A stretch of DNA of 64,000 nucleotides, taken from contig NZ_JAMHIW010000003.1 of the NCBI RefSeq assembly GCF_023896955.1, positions 248,001 through 312,000 of the forward strand, written 5' to 3'. A program made the position numbers and the translations under genes. Shown piece by piece: positions 42,885 to 52,501 of this stretch. Numbering within the stretch: position 1 is the stretch's first letter; the number at the start of each line of letters is the position of its first letter. The notes under the pieces are model-generated. The model was not told where the DNA came from. It did not search any database and saw only the letters and a list, made by a program, of their open reading frames with translations. The DNA is from Micromonospora sp. RHAY321. GTDB lineage: Bacteria; Actinomycetota; Actinomycetes; Mycobacteriales; Micromonosporaceae.

Positions 42885-42987
42885 AAAGGTTCGTCGCGAC
42901 CGCCTCCCGGTCGCGCCGGGCAATCAAAGCCCCGTCACCCAGCCAGCGACAGGGGTCATAACGCGACCATGACGGCGGCGAACCTTT
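42885..42987 (-). promoter_or_regulatory. kdp promoter/leader region with long-range inverted repeat
   Basis: Nine-base arms AAAGGTTCG (42885-42893) and CGAACCTTT (42979-42987) flank ~85 bases in front of the kdp operon. Inside, CGCGACCG (42895-42902) and CGGTCGCG (42908-42915) form a leader hairpin with a five-base loop. The outer arms could be a pair of regulator sites, KdpE being the obvious candidate, or pair in RNA. No -35/-10 is clear enough to assign. Confidence 0.4.
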
Positions 42988-43004
42988 TCTTGACGTGGTT
43001 TTCA

Positions 43005-43024
43005 CACCTGCCCCTGAACAGGTG
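43005..43024. promoter_or_regulatory. CACCTG-N8-CAGGTG dyad between kdp and the methyltransferase gene
   Basis: Six-base arms with an 8-base spacer lie ~93 bases past the methyltransferase stop and ~140 bases before the first kdp cistron, both reading leftward. It could be a weak terminator of the upstream gene or an operator of the kdp promoter. The flanking TTTTCTTGACGTGGTTTTCA is notably AT-richer than the surroundings. Confidence 0.3.
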
Positions 43025-43116
43025 AAACGCGGCACAGAGCAGGGCTGAGGGCACGCGGAAATGACCGTCGGCGACCCGGCTGGGTTGGCTGCCGCGGAGT
43101 GGTACGGGTGGAGGCG

Positions 43117-44157
43117 CTAGGCCGGGCGGCGGGCCACCAGCACGTCCCGCATGATCGACTGGTCCACCCGGTGCCGCAGCGCGCGGTAGGGCTCGGAGTC
43201 GACCACGGTCAGGCCGGCGTCGGCCAACGCCGCCGCCGCGTCGTCCCGGCTGGCGACGTGGGTGTTCCAGGAGATCCCGAGCGCGCCGCCGGGGCGCAAC
43301 AACCGGGCCCAGACCGGCACGGCGTCCGCGAGCAACGCCAGCGGGTCGCGGGCCAACCCCTGCCCAGCGGTACGACTGCCGTGCTGGACGCCGTACGGGG
43401 CGTCCGCGACGACCAGGTCGACGGTCTCCGGCCGGAAGAACTCCCCGGCCCGCGTGGTGTCGGCGTTGACCACGTCCAGCAGTTGCAGGTTGCCGGCCTT
43501 GTGCTCCTCGCGGGTCGGCGCCAGCTCGATCCGTACCCGCCGGCCGACCACCTTGCGCTCCCGACGCACCGGCCCCGACTCCAGCACCCGGTGCTTGATC
43601 CGCTTCTGCTTCAGCCACGTAGTGACGAACGCCCGGTACGCCTCGACGTCCTTCTGGTCACGCTCGATCCCGGCGGCGTCGAAGCCGTACATCAGCGCCT
43701 GGTTCAGGGTGGTGCCCCGACCACAGAGCGGGTCGAGCACCCGAAACCGGCGGCTGGTCATCTCGGCGGCCCAGTCCGAGGCGAGCAGCGTGACGTTGAG
43801 CAGCAGCTTGGTGAACTGCTCGTTGGTCTTGCCCGGGTACTTCTGAATGGTGATCAGGTCGTCGTCGTAGCGGTCCAACCGGCTCCACTCGATAGGCCGC
43901 AGCAGCTCGCCGACGATCTCGAACAGCGCGTACCCGGCCGAAAGATTGCCCAGGACGCCCAGATCCCGCTCGGTCAGCCCGTCGCCCGCGAAGGTGAGGT
44001 AGGTGGCCCCACCGACGGTCGTCGTGTCCAGCTCGCCGATCCGGCCGTCGAGCGCGGACCGACCGAAGATCTCCAGCTCGGCCCGGGTGAGGTCGATGGC
44101 GGAGCGGGCGTACACCCGGTTGGTGGAGGGCAGGATGAGCAGGCCGTAGCGGTTCAT
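43117..44157 (-). CDS. SAM-dependent methyltransferase of TRM11/RNA-guanine type
   Basis: About 346 residues. The N-terminal ~140 residues (MNRYGLLILPSTNRVYARSA) resemble the RNA-binding part of Trm11-like enzymes. The Rossmann domain has motif I RVLDPLCGRGTTLNQAL (~160-176), acidic motif II (AAGIERDQKDVEAY) and catalytic-type motif IV VVADAPYGVQHGS (D-A-P-Y instead of the commoner D/N-P-P-Y). This suggests N2-guanine or N6-adenine methylation of RNA. ATG at 44157 is used; upstream in-frame sequence is unsupported. Divergent from the zinc-finger gene. Confidence 0.75.
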   Translation of the reverse strand: MNRYGLLILPSTNRVYARSAIDLTRAELEIFGRSALDGRIGELDTTTVGGATYLTFAGDGLTERDLGVLGNLSAGYALFEIVGELLRPIEWSRLDRYDDDLITIQKYPGKTNEQFTKLLLNVTLLASDWAAEMTSRRFRVLDPLCGRGTTLNQALMYGFDAAGIERDQKDVEAYRAFVTTWLKQKRIKHRVLESGPVRRERKVVGRRVRIELAPTREEHKAGNLQLLDVVNADTTRAGEFFRPETVDLVVADAPYGVQHGSRTAGQGLARDPLALLADAVPVWARLLRPGGALGISWNTHVASRDDAAAALADAGLTVVDSEPYRALRHRVDQSIMRDVLVARRPA

Positions 44158-44229
44158 GATCGGCCGAGTATTCCACAACCGGCCGCTGCCGCCGGGAACC
44201 GGAGTGGCGGCCGGACCGACTACCCGTAC

Positions 44230-45033
44230 ATGGGGTGTGAGCAGTGGCGGGAGGTCCTGTCGGCGCAGTTGGACGGCGAGGAGACCGCCGAGGAACGGGC
44301 GGCGGCGCAGGGGCACCTCGACGGGTGCGCCGAGTGCCGAGGCTGGTTCACGGCGGCGGCCGCGGTGACGCGCCGGGCGCGTACCCGGTTGGTCACCGAA
44401 CCGCCCGACCGGACCGAGATGATCCTCGCGGCCGTCGCTACCGCGCCGCCGGCCCGCCGGTCACGGTGGCGGTGGCGGCCGGGGGCGGCCCAGCGCAGCC
44501 GGCTGGTCGTCGGGCTGCGCGCGGCGCTCGGCCTGCTCGGCGCCGTGCAGCTGGTTCTCGGCCTGGCTCAGGTGGGCCGGGGCGCGGCCTCCGATCACCT
44601 GCACCCGGCCGGCCAGCACCTGTGGCACGAGTCGGCCGCCTGGAACGTGGCGGTGGGTGCCGGCTTCCTCTTCGTGGCGGTACGCCGCAGCCCGCCGGCC
44701 GGCCTGCTGCCGATGCTCAGCGCGTTCGTCGGCACTCTGCTGCTGCTCTCGGTCAACGACCTGGCCACCGGGACGGTGAGCGGGGAACGGCTGGTCAGCC
44801 ACGGGTTCCTGGTGGTCGGCTATCTGATCACCGTGCTGCTGTCCCGGCCCGGCCTGCGTCCCGGAGGCCCCGCTCCACAGCGGCAGTCGATGCCGTCGCG
44901 CTGGCGGTTCCGCGCCGACGAGGTCGACCCGCCTCTGCGGGTGGTCCGTTCCGAGCCCCACCCGGCGCAGGCCGCCGATCGCCACGCCCCGGCAGCGCGT
45001 ACCGGTCCTGCCGGCAACCGCCGCGCCGCCTGA
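44230..45033 (+). CDS. zf-HC2 anti-sigma-like membrane protein
   Basis: 267 residues. The N-terminal zinc-binding motif of anti-sigma factors is clear: MGCEQWREVLSAQLDGE then HLDGCAECRGWF (~29-40; HxxxCxxC). About four or five hydrophobic helices follow (LRAALGLLGAVQLVLGLA, VGAGFLFVAV, LLPMLSAFVGTLLLL, FLVVGYLITVLL), with a basic C-terminal tail. No sigma-factor gene is adjacent, so its partner is unknown. There is no ribosome site before the ATG; leaderless translation is likely. It converges on the TetR gene with 10 bases between stops. Confidence 0.78.
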   Translation: MGCEQWREVLSAQLDGEETAEERAAAQGHLDGCAECRGWFTAAAAVTRRARTRLVTEPPDRTEMILAAVATAPPARRSRWRWRPGAAQRSRLVVGLRAALGLLGAVQLVLGLAQVGRGAASDHLHPAGQHLWHESAAWNVAVGAGFLFVAVRRSPPAGLLPMLSAFVGTLLLLSVNDLATGTVSGERLVSHGFLVVGYLITVLLSRPGLRPGGPAPQRQSMPSRWRFRADEVDPPLRVVRSEPHPAQAADRHAPAARTGPAGNRRAA

Positions 45034-45043
45034 GCGGGCTCCC

Positions 45044-45688
45044 TCAGCCCTGCGGCCGACTCGTGCCGTCGCCGGCGATGACCTGCGGGATGACCTGTTC
45101 GACGATGGTCAGCAGGGTGGTGGTGAGCAGCACGTGCACCTGGGCGCGGGTCAGCGCGCCACGCTGGAGCCACTCGCGGGCGGTCGACGTGGCCAGCCCG
45201 CCGTACGCCCGGACCATGCCGCGCAGCTCCTCGCGGTGCTCCGCCTCGTCGGCCAGGCCGACGGCGACCAGCATCCGGTCCGCGGCCACCTCCTCGGCCT
45301 CGGCGAGCACCCGCTCCACGTCGGCGTCGCCGCCCATCCCCCGCGCGGTGACGGCCGCCAGCCAGGAGGTGCTGTGCCGGGACACCACGTCGAGAAACCA
45401 GGTGACGCTGGCGTCGACCCGGGTCCGTAGATCACCCTTGGGCAGTCGCTCCAGGGCGACCTCGGGGATGGTCACCATGACCCGGACGACCTCCAGGTAG
45501 AGGTCCTTCTTGGTGCCGAAGTAGTGGTTGACCAGGCCGCGCGCGACGCCGGCCTCCCGCGCGATGTCGGTGGTCGAGACGTCCGGGTACGCGCGCTCGC
45601 CGAACAGCCGGACCGCGCAGGCAAGGATCTGCCCACGCCGGGCATCCGGCTCCAGCCGGCGGCGGCGCGGCGCGGTCTCGACACTCAT
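45044..45688 (-). CDS. TetR family regulator of the beta-oxidation operon
   Basis: 214 residues. The N-terminal HTH is ARRGQILACAVRLFGERAY then VSTTDIAREAGVARGLVNHY and FGTKKDLYLEV (~38-70), standard TetR form. The C-terminal ligand domain resembles fatty-acid-related TetR proteins in length and helix pattern. It is divergent from the acyl-CoA dehydrogenase gene and probably represses it until an acyl-CoA binds. Candidate operators are nested dyads at 45822-45856. Confidence 0.88.
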   Translation of the reverse strand: MSVETAPRRRRLEPDARRGQILACAVRLFGERAYPDVSTTDIAREAGVARGLVNHYFGTKKDLYLEVVRVMVTIPEVALERLPKGDLRTRVDASVTWFLDVVSRHSTSWLAAVTARGMGGDADVERVLAEAEEVAADRMLVAVGLADEAEHREELRGMVRAYGGLATSTAREWLQRGALTRAQVHVLLTTTLLTIVEQVIPQVIAGDGTSRPQG

Positions 45689-45821
45689 CTGCCCGACCCT
45701 ATCGGCAGCTCACCGTCGCGGCCCAGGTTCGGGCGCCGACAGAGGACCCGGACAGGGGCGTCGACCTGCGACCCCGTGCGGGACGAGGTGACCGGCGAAC
45801 GAACGGGAAGCGATGCCATGG

Positions 45822-45856
45822 CTGTTGATCGAGACTTATTGACATGCCGTCAACAG
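45822..45856. promoter_or_regulatory. Nested inverted repeats, candidate TetR operator
   Basis: An inner perfect dyad TTGAC-ATGCC-GTCAA (45839-45853) lies within a wider pair CTGTTGA (45822-45828) and TCAACAG (45850-45856). All half-sites share a TTGA core. The set ends 18 bases before the acyl-CoA dehydrogenase ATG, where a TetR dimer or pair of dimers would block the promoter. Confidence 0.55.
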
Positions 45857-45874
45857 AGCGCCAGGGTGGTGCAC

Positions 45875-47041
45875 ATGCCGACGCTCCCATCCGACGGTCC
45901 CCCCTCGCCCTGGCGCGAACCGGAGCACGACGACCTGGCCGACCTGGCGCGCACCTTCTTCACCAAGGAGGTGCTGCCGCACGCCGAACGCCTGCTGGCG
46001 CAGGGCCACCCGGACCGCGAGCACTACCGGCGCGCCGGGGAGCTTGGCCTGCTCGGCCTGTCCGTCCCGGAGGAGTACGGCGGTGGTGGCGGCGGGTTCA
46101 CCCACGAGGCGGTGATGCTGCACGAGCAGGCGTACACCGGGGAGAGCAGCCTCGGACTGGCCGTCCACAGTGGCATCGTCACCGGCTACCTTGTGGCGTA
46201 CGGCAGCGAGGAGCAGAAGCGGCGCTGGCTGCCCGGCCTGTGCAGCGGTGAGCTGGTCGGCGCGATCGCGATGACCGAGCCGGACGGCGGCTCGGACCTC
46301 CAGGCGATGCGCACGCGGGCGGTCCGCGACGGCGACGACTACCTGGTCACCGGCGCGAAGACGTTCATCACCAACGGCGGTCTGGCCGACCTCATCATCG
46401 TGGCCGTGAAGACCGACCCCGAGCAGCGGGCGGCCGGTGTCTCGTTGCTGGTCTGCGAGGTGGGCGACGACCCGGAGGGCTTCCGCCGGGGCCGACTGCT
46501 GTCCAAGATCGGGCTGCACGCCAACGACACGGCCGAGCTGTTCTTCGACGAGTTCCGGGTGCCGGCGGCCAACCTGCTCGGCGGGGCCGAAGGACTGGGT
46601 TTCATCCAGCTCATGCAGCAACTCCCGCAGGAACGGCTGGTGATCGGCGTCGGCGCGGTCGCCGCCATGGAACGGGCGGTCGAGCTGACCGTCGCGTACG
46701 CCAAGGAGCGCACCGCCTTCGGCAAGCCGCTGATGGGCCACCAGAACACCCGGATGGTGCTCGCGGAGTGCGCCACCCGCACCCGGGTCAGCCGGGTCTT
46801 CCTGGACGACTGCATCGTCCGGCACACGCGCGGCGACCTGGACGTGGCCACCGCGGCGATGGCGAAGTCGTGGCTCACCGACGGGCAGTGCGAGGTCGTC
46901 GACCGGTGCCTGCAACTCTTCGGCGGCTACGGCTACACCACCGAGTACCCGATCGCCCGGATGTACGCCGACGCCCGCGTCCAGAAGATCTACGGCGGCA
47001 CCAACGAGATCATGAAGGAGCTGATCGCCCGTGCCCTCTGA
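45875..47041 (+). CDS. Acyl-CoA dehydrogenase
   Basis: 388 residues. Family blocks in order: [20 protein letters not shown] (~124-143, FAD site), [62 protein letters not shown] (landmark) and the C-terminal [14 protein letters not shown] with the catalytic Glu of the short/medium-chain type. It performs the first FAD-dependent oxidation of an acyl-CoA. The ATG at 45875 follows AGGGTGG. The stop overlaps the thiolase start by 11 bases. Confidence 0.93.
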   Translation: MPTLPSDGPPSPWREPEHDDLADLARTFFTKEVLPHAERLLAQGHPDREHYRRAGELGLLGLSVPEEYGGGGGGFTHEAVMLHEQAYTGESSLGLAVHSGIVTGYLVAYGSEEQKRRWLPGLCSGELVGAIAMTEPDGGSDLQAMRTRAVRDGDDYLVTGAKTFITNGGLADLIIVAVKTDPEQRAAGVSLLVCEVGDDPEGFRRGRLLSKIGLHANDTAELFFDEFRVPAANLLGGAEGLGFIQLMQQLPQERLVIGVGAVAAMERAVELTVAYAKERTAFGKPLMGHQNTRMVLAECATRTRVSRVFLDDCIVRHTRGDLDVATAAMAKSWLTDGQCEVVDRCLQLFGGYGYTTEYPIARMYADARVQKIYGGTNEIMKELIARAL

Positions 47042-48245
47042 GGCGTACGTCTATGACGCGGTCCGCACCCCGCGCGGACGCGGCCGGGACACCGGTGCGC
47101 TGCACGGGGTCAAGCCGATCTCCCTGGTGGTCGGCCTGATCGACGCGCTGCGGGAGCGCAACCCCGGCCTGGACGTCAACCGGCTGGAGGACCTGCTGCT
47201 CGGCATCGTCACCCCGGTGGGCGAGCAGGGCGGCGACCTGGCACGCGCGGCGGCACTGCTGGCCGGGCTGCCCGACGAGGTGGGCGGGGTGCAGCTCAAC
47301 CGGTTCTGCGCCTCCGGGCTGGAGGCGGTCAACTCCGCCGCCGCGCGGATCCGCTCCGGCTGGGAACACCTGCTGCTGGCCGGCGGGGTCGAGTCGATGT
47401 CCCGGGTGCCGATGGGCTCCGACGGCGCGGCCTGGGCCACCGACCCGCAGACCGCGCTGGCCACCTCGTTCGTGCCGCAGGGCGTCAGCGCCGACCTCAT
47501 CGCCACACTGGAGGGGTTCACCCGCGACGACGTGGACGGCTACGCCCTGCGCTCGCAGGAGCGGGCCGCCAAGGCGTGGGCCGGCGGGCACTTCGCCCGC
47601 TCGGTGGTGCCGGTCCGCGACGGGAACGGGCTGGACATCCTCACGGTGGACGAGCACCCCCGCCCGGAGACCACCCGGGAGGCGCTGGCCCGGCTCACCC
47701 CGTCCTTCGCCACCATGGGCGAGGCCGCCGGGTTCGACGCCGTCGCGTTGCAGAAGTTCCACTGGCTGGAGGCGATCGAGCACGTCCACCACGCCGGCAA
47801 CTCGTCCGGCATCGTGGACGGCGCCGCGCTGGTACTGATCGGCTCGGCCGACGTCGGCCGGGACCTCGGCCTCACCCCGCGCGCCCGCATCGTCGGCGCG
47901 GCGGTCACCGGTGCCGACCCGACATTGATGCTGACCGGCCCGATCCCCGCCACCCACAAGGCCCTCGCCGTCGCAGGGCTGACCCTCGCCGACATCGACC
48001 TGTTCGAGATCAACGAGGCGTTCGCCGCGGTGGTGCTCAAGTACGTCCGCGACCTGGGCCTGGACCCGGACCGGGTGAATGTCAACGGCGGCGCGATCGC
48101 TCTCGGCCACCCGCTCGGCGCCACCGGCGCCATGCTGCTCGGCACCGCGTTGGACGAGTTGGAGCGGCGCGACCTGAGCCGCGCCGTGGTGACCCTCTGC
48201 ATCGGCGGCGGCATGGGCGTCGCCACCGTTCTCGAGCGCTGCTGA
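47031..48245 (+). CDS. Acetyl-CoA C-acyltransferase (thiolase)
   Basis: 404 residues. The nucleophilic Cys93 is in [12 protein letters not shown], His in [16 protein letters not shown] (~352-367), and the second Cys in [12 protein letters not shown] (~390). [12 protein letters not shown] is another family block. It cleaves 3-ketoacyl-CoA to acetyl-CoA and a shortened acyl-CoA. The GTG start at 47031 overlaps the dehydrogenase gene by 11 bases. It precedes the FadB-like fusion by 14 bases in the same operon. Confidence 0.93.
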   Translation: MPSEAYVYDAVRTPRGRGRDTGALHGVKPISLVVGLIDALRERNPGLDVNRLEDLLLGIVTPVGEQGGDLARAAALLAGLPDEVGGVQLNRFCASGLEAVNSAAARIRSGWEHLLLAGGVESMSRVPMGSDGAAWATDPQTALATSFVPQGVSADLIATLEGFTRDDVDGYALRSQERAAKAWAGGHFARSVVPVRDGNGLDILTVDEHPRPETTREALARLTPSFATMGEAAGFDAVALQKFHWLEAIEHVHHAGNSSGIVDGAALVLIGSADVGRDLGLTPRARIVGAAVTGADPTLMLTGPIPATHKALAVAGLTLADIDLFEINEAFAAVVLKYVRDLGLDPDRVNVNGGAIALGHPLGATGAMLLGTALDELERRDLSRAVVTLCIGGGMGVATVLERC

Positions 48246-48259
48246 CCCGGAGGACGACC

Positions 48260-50416
48260 ATGACCCACATCCGGTACGACCGCGGCGCCGACGGCATCGT
48301 CACGCTCACCCTGGACGACCCCGACCAGTCCGCCAACACCATGAACCGGGCGTACGCCGCGTCGATGAGTGCCGTACTCGATCGGCTGGAAGCCGAGCGC
48401 GACGAGCTGACCGGTGTCATCGTGACCAGCGCGAAGTCCACCTTCTTCGCCGGCGGCGACCTGCCGGAGATGGCCCGCGCGACCCGCGAGGACGCTCCCG
48501 CGCTGGTCGAGCTGCTCGGCACCATCAAACGGGACCTGCGCCGTCTGGAGACGCTCGGCCGGCCGGTGGTCGCCGCGGTCAACGGCTCGGCGCTCGGAGG
48601 CGGCCTGGAGATCGCACTCGCCTGCCACCACCGGATCGCGCTGGACGCGCCCGGCAGTCGCCTCGGCCTGCCCGAGGTGACCCTGGGCCTGCTACCCGGC
48701 GCCGGCGGCGTCACCCGGACCGTACGGATGCTCGGCCTTGCCGGGGCGCTGACCACGGTGCTGCTCACCGGCCGGCGGATGCGCCCGACCGACGCCCTGG
48801 CCGCCGGACTGGTCGACGAGGTGGTGGCCACCCCGACGGAGCTGCTGGACCGGGCCCGGGCGTGGATCTCCGCCAACCCGCGCCCGAGCCAGCCGTGGGA
48901 CCGGCCGGACTACCGGATGCCCGGGGGCACCCCGGCCAGCCGGTCACTGGCCGCTCAGCTGCCGGCCTTCCCGGCGACCCTGCGCAAGCAGCTCAAGGGT
49001 GCCCGGCTGCCCGCGCCGGAGGCGATCCTGGCCACCGCCGTCGAGGGTGCCCAGGTCGACCTGGAGACCGCGTTCACCGTGGAGACCCGGCACCTGATCG
49101 GCCTGCTCACCGGCCAGGTCGCCAAGAACATGATCGGGGCGTTCTTCTTCGACCTGAAGGCCGTCAACGGCGGTGCCGCCCGACCGTCAGGAGTGGACGT
49201 GGCGCCGGTGCGCCGGGTGGCGGTGCTCGGCGCCGGCATGATGGGCGCGGGCATCGCGTACGCCTGCGCCAGCGCCGGTCTGGATGTGGTGGTCAGGGAC
49301 GTCTCGCCGGACGCCGCGGGCCGGGCACGGGAGCACGCCCAGCGGCTGCTGGCCCGCAAGGTCCGCAAGGGCCGCGCGACGGAGGCGGACGCCCGGGCCG
49401 TGCTCGACCGGATCACCACCACCGACCAGGTGGACGCGCTGGCCGGCTGCGACGCGGTGATCGAGGCGGTCTTCGAGGACCCGGACCTCAAGCGGACCGT
49501 CTTCGCCGAGGTGCTGCCGGTGCTGGCGCCGGACGCGCTGCTCGCCTCCAACACCTCCACCCTGCCGATCACCGGGCTGGCCGCCGGGGTGGACCGGCCG
49601 GCCAATTTCATCGGCATGCACTTCTTCTCCCCCGTGGACCGGATGCCGCTGCTGGAGATCGTGGTCGGAGAACAGACCAGCGACGCCGCGCTGGCAAGGG
49701 CGTTCGACCTGGGTCGGCGGATCGGCAAGACCCCGATCGTGGTCAACGACGGCCGGGGCTTCTTCACCAGCCGGGTCATCGGCCGGTTCATCGACGAGGC
49801 GGTCGGCATGGTCGCCGAGGGTGTGCCGGCCGCGTCGGTGGAGCAGGCCGCCCTGCAGGCCGGCTACCCTACCGGGCCGCTCGCGCTGGCCGACGAGGTG
49901 AGCCTCACCCTGATCCAGCGGATCCGCCGGCAGTTCGAGGCCGCCGGCGAGGGCTTCCTGCCGCTGCCCGCGCACCGGCTGGTGGACGAGCTGGTCGACG
50001 CGTACGACCGGACGGGGCGTGCCGCCGGGCGCGGGTTCTACTCCTACGACGACGGCACCCGGGGCCGACTGTGGACCGGTTTGGCCGACCTGGTCACCGA
50101 CGCGGGCCGCGCGGTGCCGTTCACCGACCTGCAGGAGCGGATGCTCTTCGCCGAGGCCCTCGACGCGCTGCGCTGCCTGGACGAGGGGGTGCTGCGCACC
50201 GAGACCGACGCGAACATCGGCTCGATCTTCGGCATCGGCTTCCCGGCCTGGACCGGCGGGGTGATCCGCTACGTCCGGCAGTACGCGGGCGGTCCGGCCG
50301 GGTTCGCGGCCCGCGCCACCGAGCTGGCCGCCCGTTACGGCGACCGGTTCACGCCCCCCGCCGACCTCGCCGACCGGCTCGCCCCCCGCACCACCGAGCC
50401 GGCGAGCGCCGCGTGA
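48260..50416 (+). CDS. FadB/FadJ-like enoyl-CoA hydratase/3-hydroxyacyl-CoA dehydrogenase
   Basis: 718 residues, a fusion. The N-terminal crotonase half (~1-200) has the oxyanion blocks [12 protein letters not shown] and [19 protein letters not shown], with the catalytic Glu in [15 protein letters not shown]. The dehydrogenase half begins at [19 protein letters not shown] (~317) and has [19 protein letters not shown] with the catalytic His and Glu. The C-terminal dimer domain ends near YGDRFTPP. It hydrates and oxidises enoyl-CoA for the preceding thiolase. GGAGGACGACC precedes the ATG. Confidence 0.93.
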   Translation: MTHIRYDRGADGIVTLTLDDPDQSANTMNRAYAASMSAVLDRLEAERDELTGVIVTSAKSTFFAGGDLPEMARATREDAPALVELLGTIKRDLRRLETLGRPVVAAVNGSALGGGLEIALACHHRIALDAPGSRLGLPEVTLGLLPGAGGVTRTVRMLGLAGALTTVLLTGRRMRPTDALAAGLVDEVVATPTELLDRARAWISANPRPSQPWDRPDYRMPGGTPASRSLAAQLPAFPATLRKQLKGARLPAPEAILATAVEGAQVDLETAFTVETRHLIGLLTGQVAKNMIGAFFFDLKAVNGGAARPSGVDVAPVRRVAVLGAGMMGAGIAYACASAGLDVVVRDVSPDAAGRAREHAQRLLARKVRKGRATEADARAVLDRITTTDQVDALAGCDAVIEAVFEDPDLKRTVFAEVLPVLAPDALLASNTSTLPITGLAAGVDRPANFIGMHFFSPVDRMPLLEIVVGEQTSDAALARAFDLGRRIGKTPIVVNDGRGFFTSRVIGRFIDEAVGMVAEGVPAASVEQAALQAGYPTGPLALADEVSLTLIQRIRRQFEAAGEGFLPLPAHRLVDELVDAYDRTGRAAGRGFYSYDDGTRGRLWTGLADLVTDAGRAVPFTDLQERMLFAEALDALRCLDEGVLRTETDANIGSIFGIGFPAWTGGVIRYVRQYAGGPAGFAARATELAARYGDRFTPPADLADRLAPRTTEPASAA

Positions 50417-51543
50417 CGGCCGACGAGCCGGCGCGCGTCGGGCCGCTGGCCGGGGTACGCGTGGTCGAGCTGGCCAGCCTGGCCCCCGCGCCGTTCGGCT
50501 GCATGGTCCTCGCCGACCTCGGCGCGGACGTGGTGCGGGTGGACCGGCCGGGTGGCCCGGGTGCGGGGCGGTTGGCCGCGCCGACCGGCGGTCCGTTGCA
50601 GCGCGGCCGGCGGGTCACCACGCTGGACCTGAAGTCCCCGACCGGGGTGGCCGACCTGCTGCGCCTGGTCGACCGGGCGGACGTGCTGGTCGAGGCGTAC
50701 CGGCCGGGCGTGGCCGAGCGGCTGGGTTTCGGGCCGGAGATCTGCCGCGCCCGCAACCCCCGGCTGGTGTACGCGCGGATGACCGGCTGGGGTCAGGACG
50801 GGCCGCTGGCACACCGGGCCGGGCACGACATCGACTACATCGCGGTCGCCGGTGCGCTGGAGCCCCTGGGCCGCGCCGGCGAACGCCCGTACGCGCCGAT
50901 GAACCTGCTCGGCGACTTCGGCGGGGGCGGAATGCTGCTCGCCGTGGGAGTGCTGGCCGCGCTGTTGGAACGGGAACGCTCCGGTGCCGGTCAGGTCGTC
51001 GACGCGGCGATGGTGGACGGTTCCGCGCTGCTCACCTCGTTCCTGCACGGGCTGCTCGGCACCGGCCTGTGGGCCGCCCCGCGTGGGGGCAACATGTTCG
51101 ACGGCGGTGCGCCGTTCTACGACACGTACCGCACGGCCGACGGTGGCTTCATGGCCGTCGGCGCGATGGAACCGGCCTTCTACGCCGTGCTGCTGACCGG
51201 CCTCGGCCTCGCCGACGAGCCGGACCTGCCCGCCCAGTACGACCCGAGCGGCTGGGACGAGCTGCGCCGGCGGTTCACCGAGCGCTTCGCCGAACGGAGC
51301 CGGGACGAGTGGACGGCCGTCTTCGCCGACCTGGACGCCTGCGTCGCGCCGGTGCTCGCCCCCCGCGAGGCACACCGGCATCCGCACAACGCCGCCCGAG
51401 GCACCTTCGTCGACGTGGGCGGCGAGATCCAGCCGGCCCCGGCGCCCCGCTTCGACCGGACACCCACCGGCCGACCAGCCCCGGCGCCGGACCCGGAGCG
51501 GGACGTCCTGCCGGTCGACACGATCCTCACCGACTGGCAGTGA
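50413..51543 (+). CDS. CaiB/BaiF-family CoA transferase or 2-methylacyl-CoA racemase
   Basis: 376 residues of the class III CoA-transferase family. Landmarks are GVRVVELASLAPAPFGCMVLA (N-terminus), LGADVVRVDRPGG, YARMTGWGQDGPLAHRAGHDIDYIAVAGAL, in which GHDIDY carries the catalytic Asp/His region, and GQVVDAAMVDGSALL. The lack of a long linker and the GHDIDY form favour an AMACR-like racemase, useful for branched-chain acyl-CoA. GTG start overlaps the FadB-like stop (GTGA). Last gene of the operon; racemase versus transferase is undecided. Confidence 0.85.
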   Translation: MTADEPARVGPLAGVRVVELASLAPAPFGCMVLADLGADVVRVDRPGGPGAGRLAAPTGGPLQRGRRVTTLDLKSPTGVADLLRLVDRADVLVEAYRPGVAERLGFGPEICRARNPRLVYARMTGWGQDGPLAHRAGHDIDYIAVAGALEPLGRAGERPYAPMNLLGDFGGGGMLLAVGVLAALLERERSGAGQVVDAAMVDGSALLTSFLHGLLGTGLWAAPRGGNMFDGGAPFYDTYRTADGGFMAVGAMEPAFYAVLLTGLGLADEPDLPAQYDPSGWDELRRRFTERFAERSRDEWTAVFADLDACVAPVLAPREAHRHPHNAARGTFVDVGGEIQPAPAPRFDRTPTGRPAPAPDPERDVLPVDTILTDWQ

Positions 51544-51696
51544 CCCGCAGCGGGGACGGCCGCCACCCGCCACCCCATTCGAGGCGCGACGGCCGTCGAT
51601 TCGATCCACGCAGGACTTCGAGGGCCGCGACGGCGGGTGCCGCGTTGGTACTGTCGCTCACCCGGGAAGAGGACTGCGAGTCGTAGGGGGACGAAC

Positions 51697-52155
51697 ATGG
51701 CGAGCGGGATCGATCCGTCGGGCCTGAGTCGCTCGCTGGAAGAGGCGATGCGCCTGCTGAGCCAGGCCACGGGTTCCGCGGTGGCACAGCCGGGCGGGGC
51801 CGACGAGCAGAGCGAACCCGCCGTGCCGGTTGCCGAGCAGATGGTGGGGCGGGGCACCGGCGGTGACGGTCTCGTCCAGGCCGAGGTGTCCGCCTTCGGC
51901 GGCCTGGAGACTCTGGTGATCGACGCGAGCCTGTCCCGCGCCGGCACCAGCGCGATCGCCGAGTACGTCCTGGAGGCGGTCAGGGCGGCACAGGCCAACG
52001 AGCGCGCCCGGCGCGCCGAGCTGACGGCCGCCGCCGGCGCCGACAGCGCGGCCCTGACCCGGCAGCTCGAACGTGTCTCGGCGGACGCGTTCCGCGGGTT
52101 CGAGCAGATGATCGGCGACCTGGACGCGGTCACCCGCCGGATGGATCGACGCTGA
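51697..52155 (+). CDS. YbaB/EbfC-like small protein
   Basis: 152 residues. The segment GGDGLVQAEVSAFGGLETLVIDASL (~58-82) followed by helix YVLEAVRAAQANERAR is the YbaB fold, a beta hairpin and helix that dimerises and can bind nucleoids. An extra C-terminal helix (LTRQLERVSADAFRGFEQMIGDLDAVTRRM) is predicted coiled coil. Versions like this commonly precede WXG100-type genes in actinobacteria. GTAGGGGGACGAAC gives a strong ribosome site before the ATG. It is the first gene of the putative toxin locus, four bases before the next. Confidence 0.7.
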   Translation: MASGIDPSGLSRSLEEAMRLLSQATGSAVAQPGGADEQSEPAVPVAEQMVGRGTGGDGLVQAEVSAFGGLETLVIDASLSRAGTSAIAEYVLEAVRAAQANERARRAELTAAAGADSAALTRQLERVSADAFRGFEQMIGDLDAVTRRMDRR

Positions 52156-52159
52156 GCTT

Positions 52160-52501
52160 ATGTCCGACGGGATTGAGGTCGACGTCGACGCCCTCCATGC
52201 CGCGGCGGGGTCGCTCGCGGCCACCGGCCAGCAGTTCGGCGCGGAGATCGCCAGCCTCGAGTCGACGGTGAACGGCGCGGGTAATCCCTGGGGCGCGGAC
52301 GAGGCGGGCTCGCTCTTCGGAGCTGTGTACGTCGAGGTCCTGACGCACGCGCTCGACGTCTACCGGTCGATGGCGGATCAGTTGCTGGAGGCCGCCGGGA
52401 ACCTCGACCTCAGTGCCGACGCACACGAGGCGACCGAGACGGCCAACGCGGAACTCTTCACGAGGATGGAGCTGCCCGGTGGGTATGCAGCTACCTCCTG
52501 A
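52160..52501 (+). CDS. WXG100-like small helical protein
   Basis: 113 residues forming two long amphipathic helices around a turn: VDVDALHAAAGSLAATGQQF, then NPWGADEAGSLFGAVYVEVL, then ALDVYRSMADQLLEAAGNLD. The N-P-W-G turn takes the place of W-x-G. Such proteins are partners or substrates of ESX/type VII secretion. It is four bases after the YbaB-like gene and overlaps the toxin-like gene by 17 bases, so it probably pairs with that protein for export. No signal peptide. Confidence 0.7.
   Translation: MSDGIEVDVDALHAAAGSLAATGQQFGAEIASLESTVNGAGNPWGADEAGSLFGAVYVEVLTHALDVYRSMADQLLEAAGNLDLSADAHEATETANAELFTRMELPGGYAATS

Noticed and set aside
48862..50412. A plus-strand extension of the CoA-transferase gene giving 893 codons
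   Set aside because: It is a shifted frame of the FadB-like gene. The GTGA junction at 50413 marks the real start.
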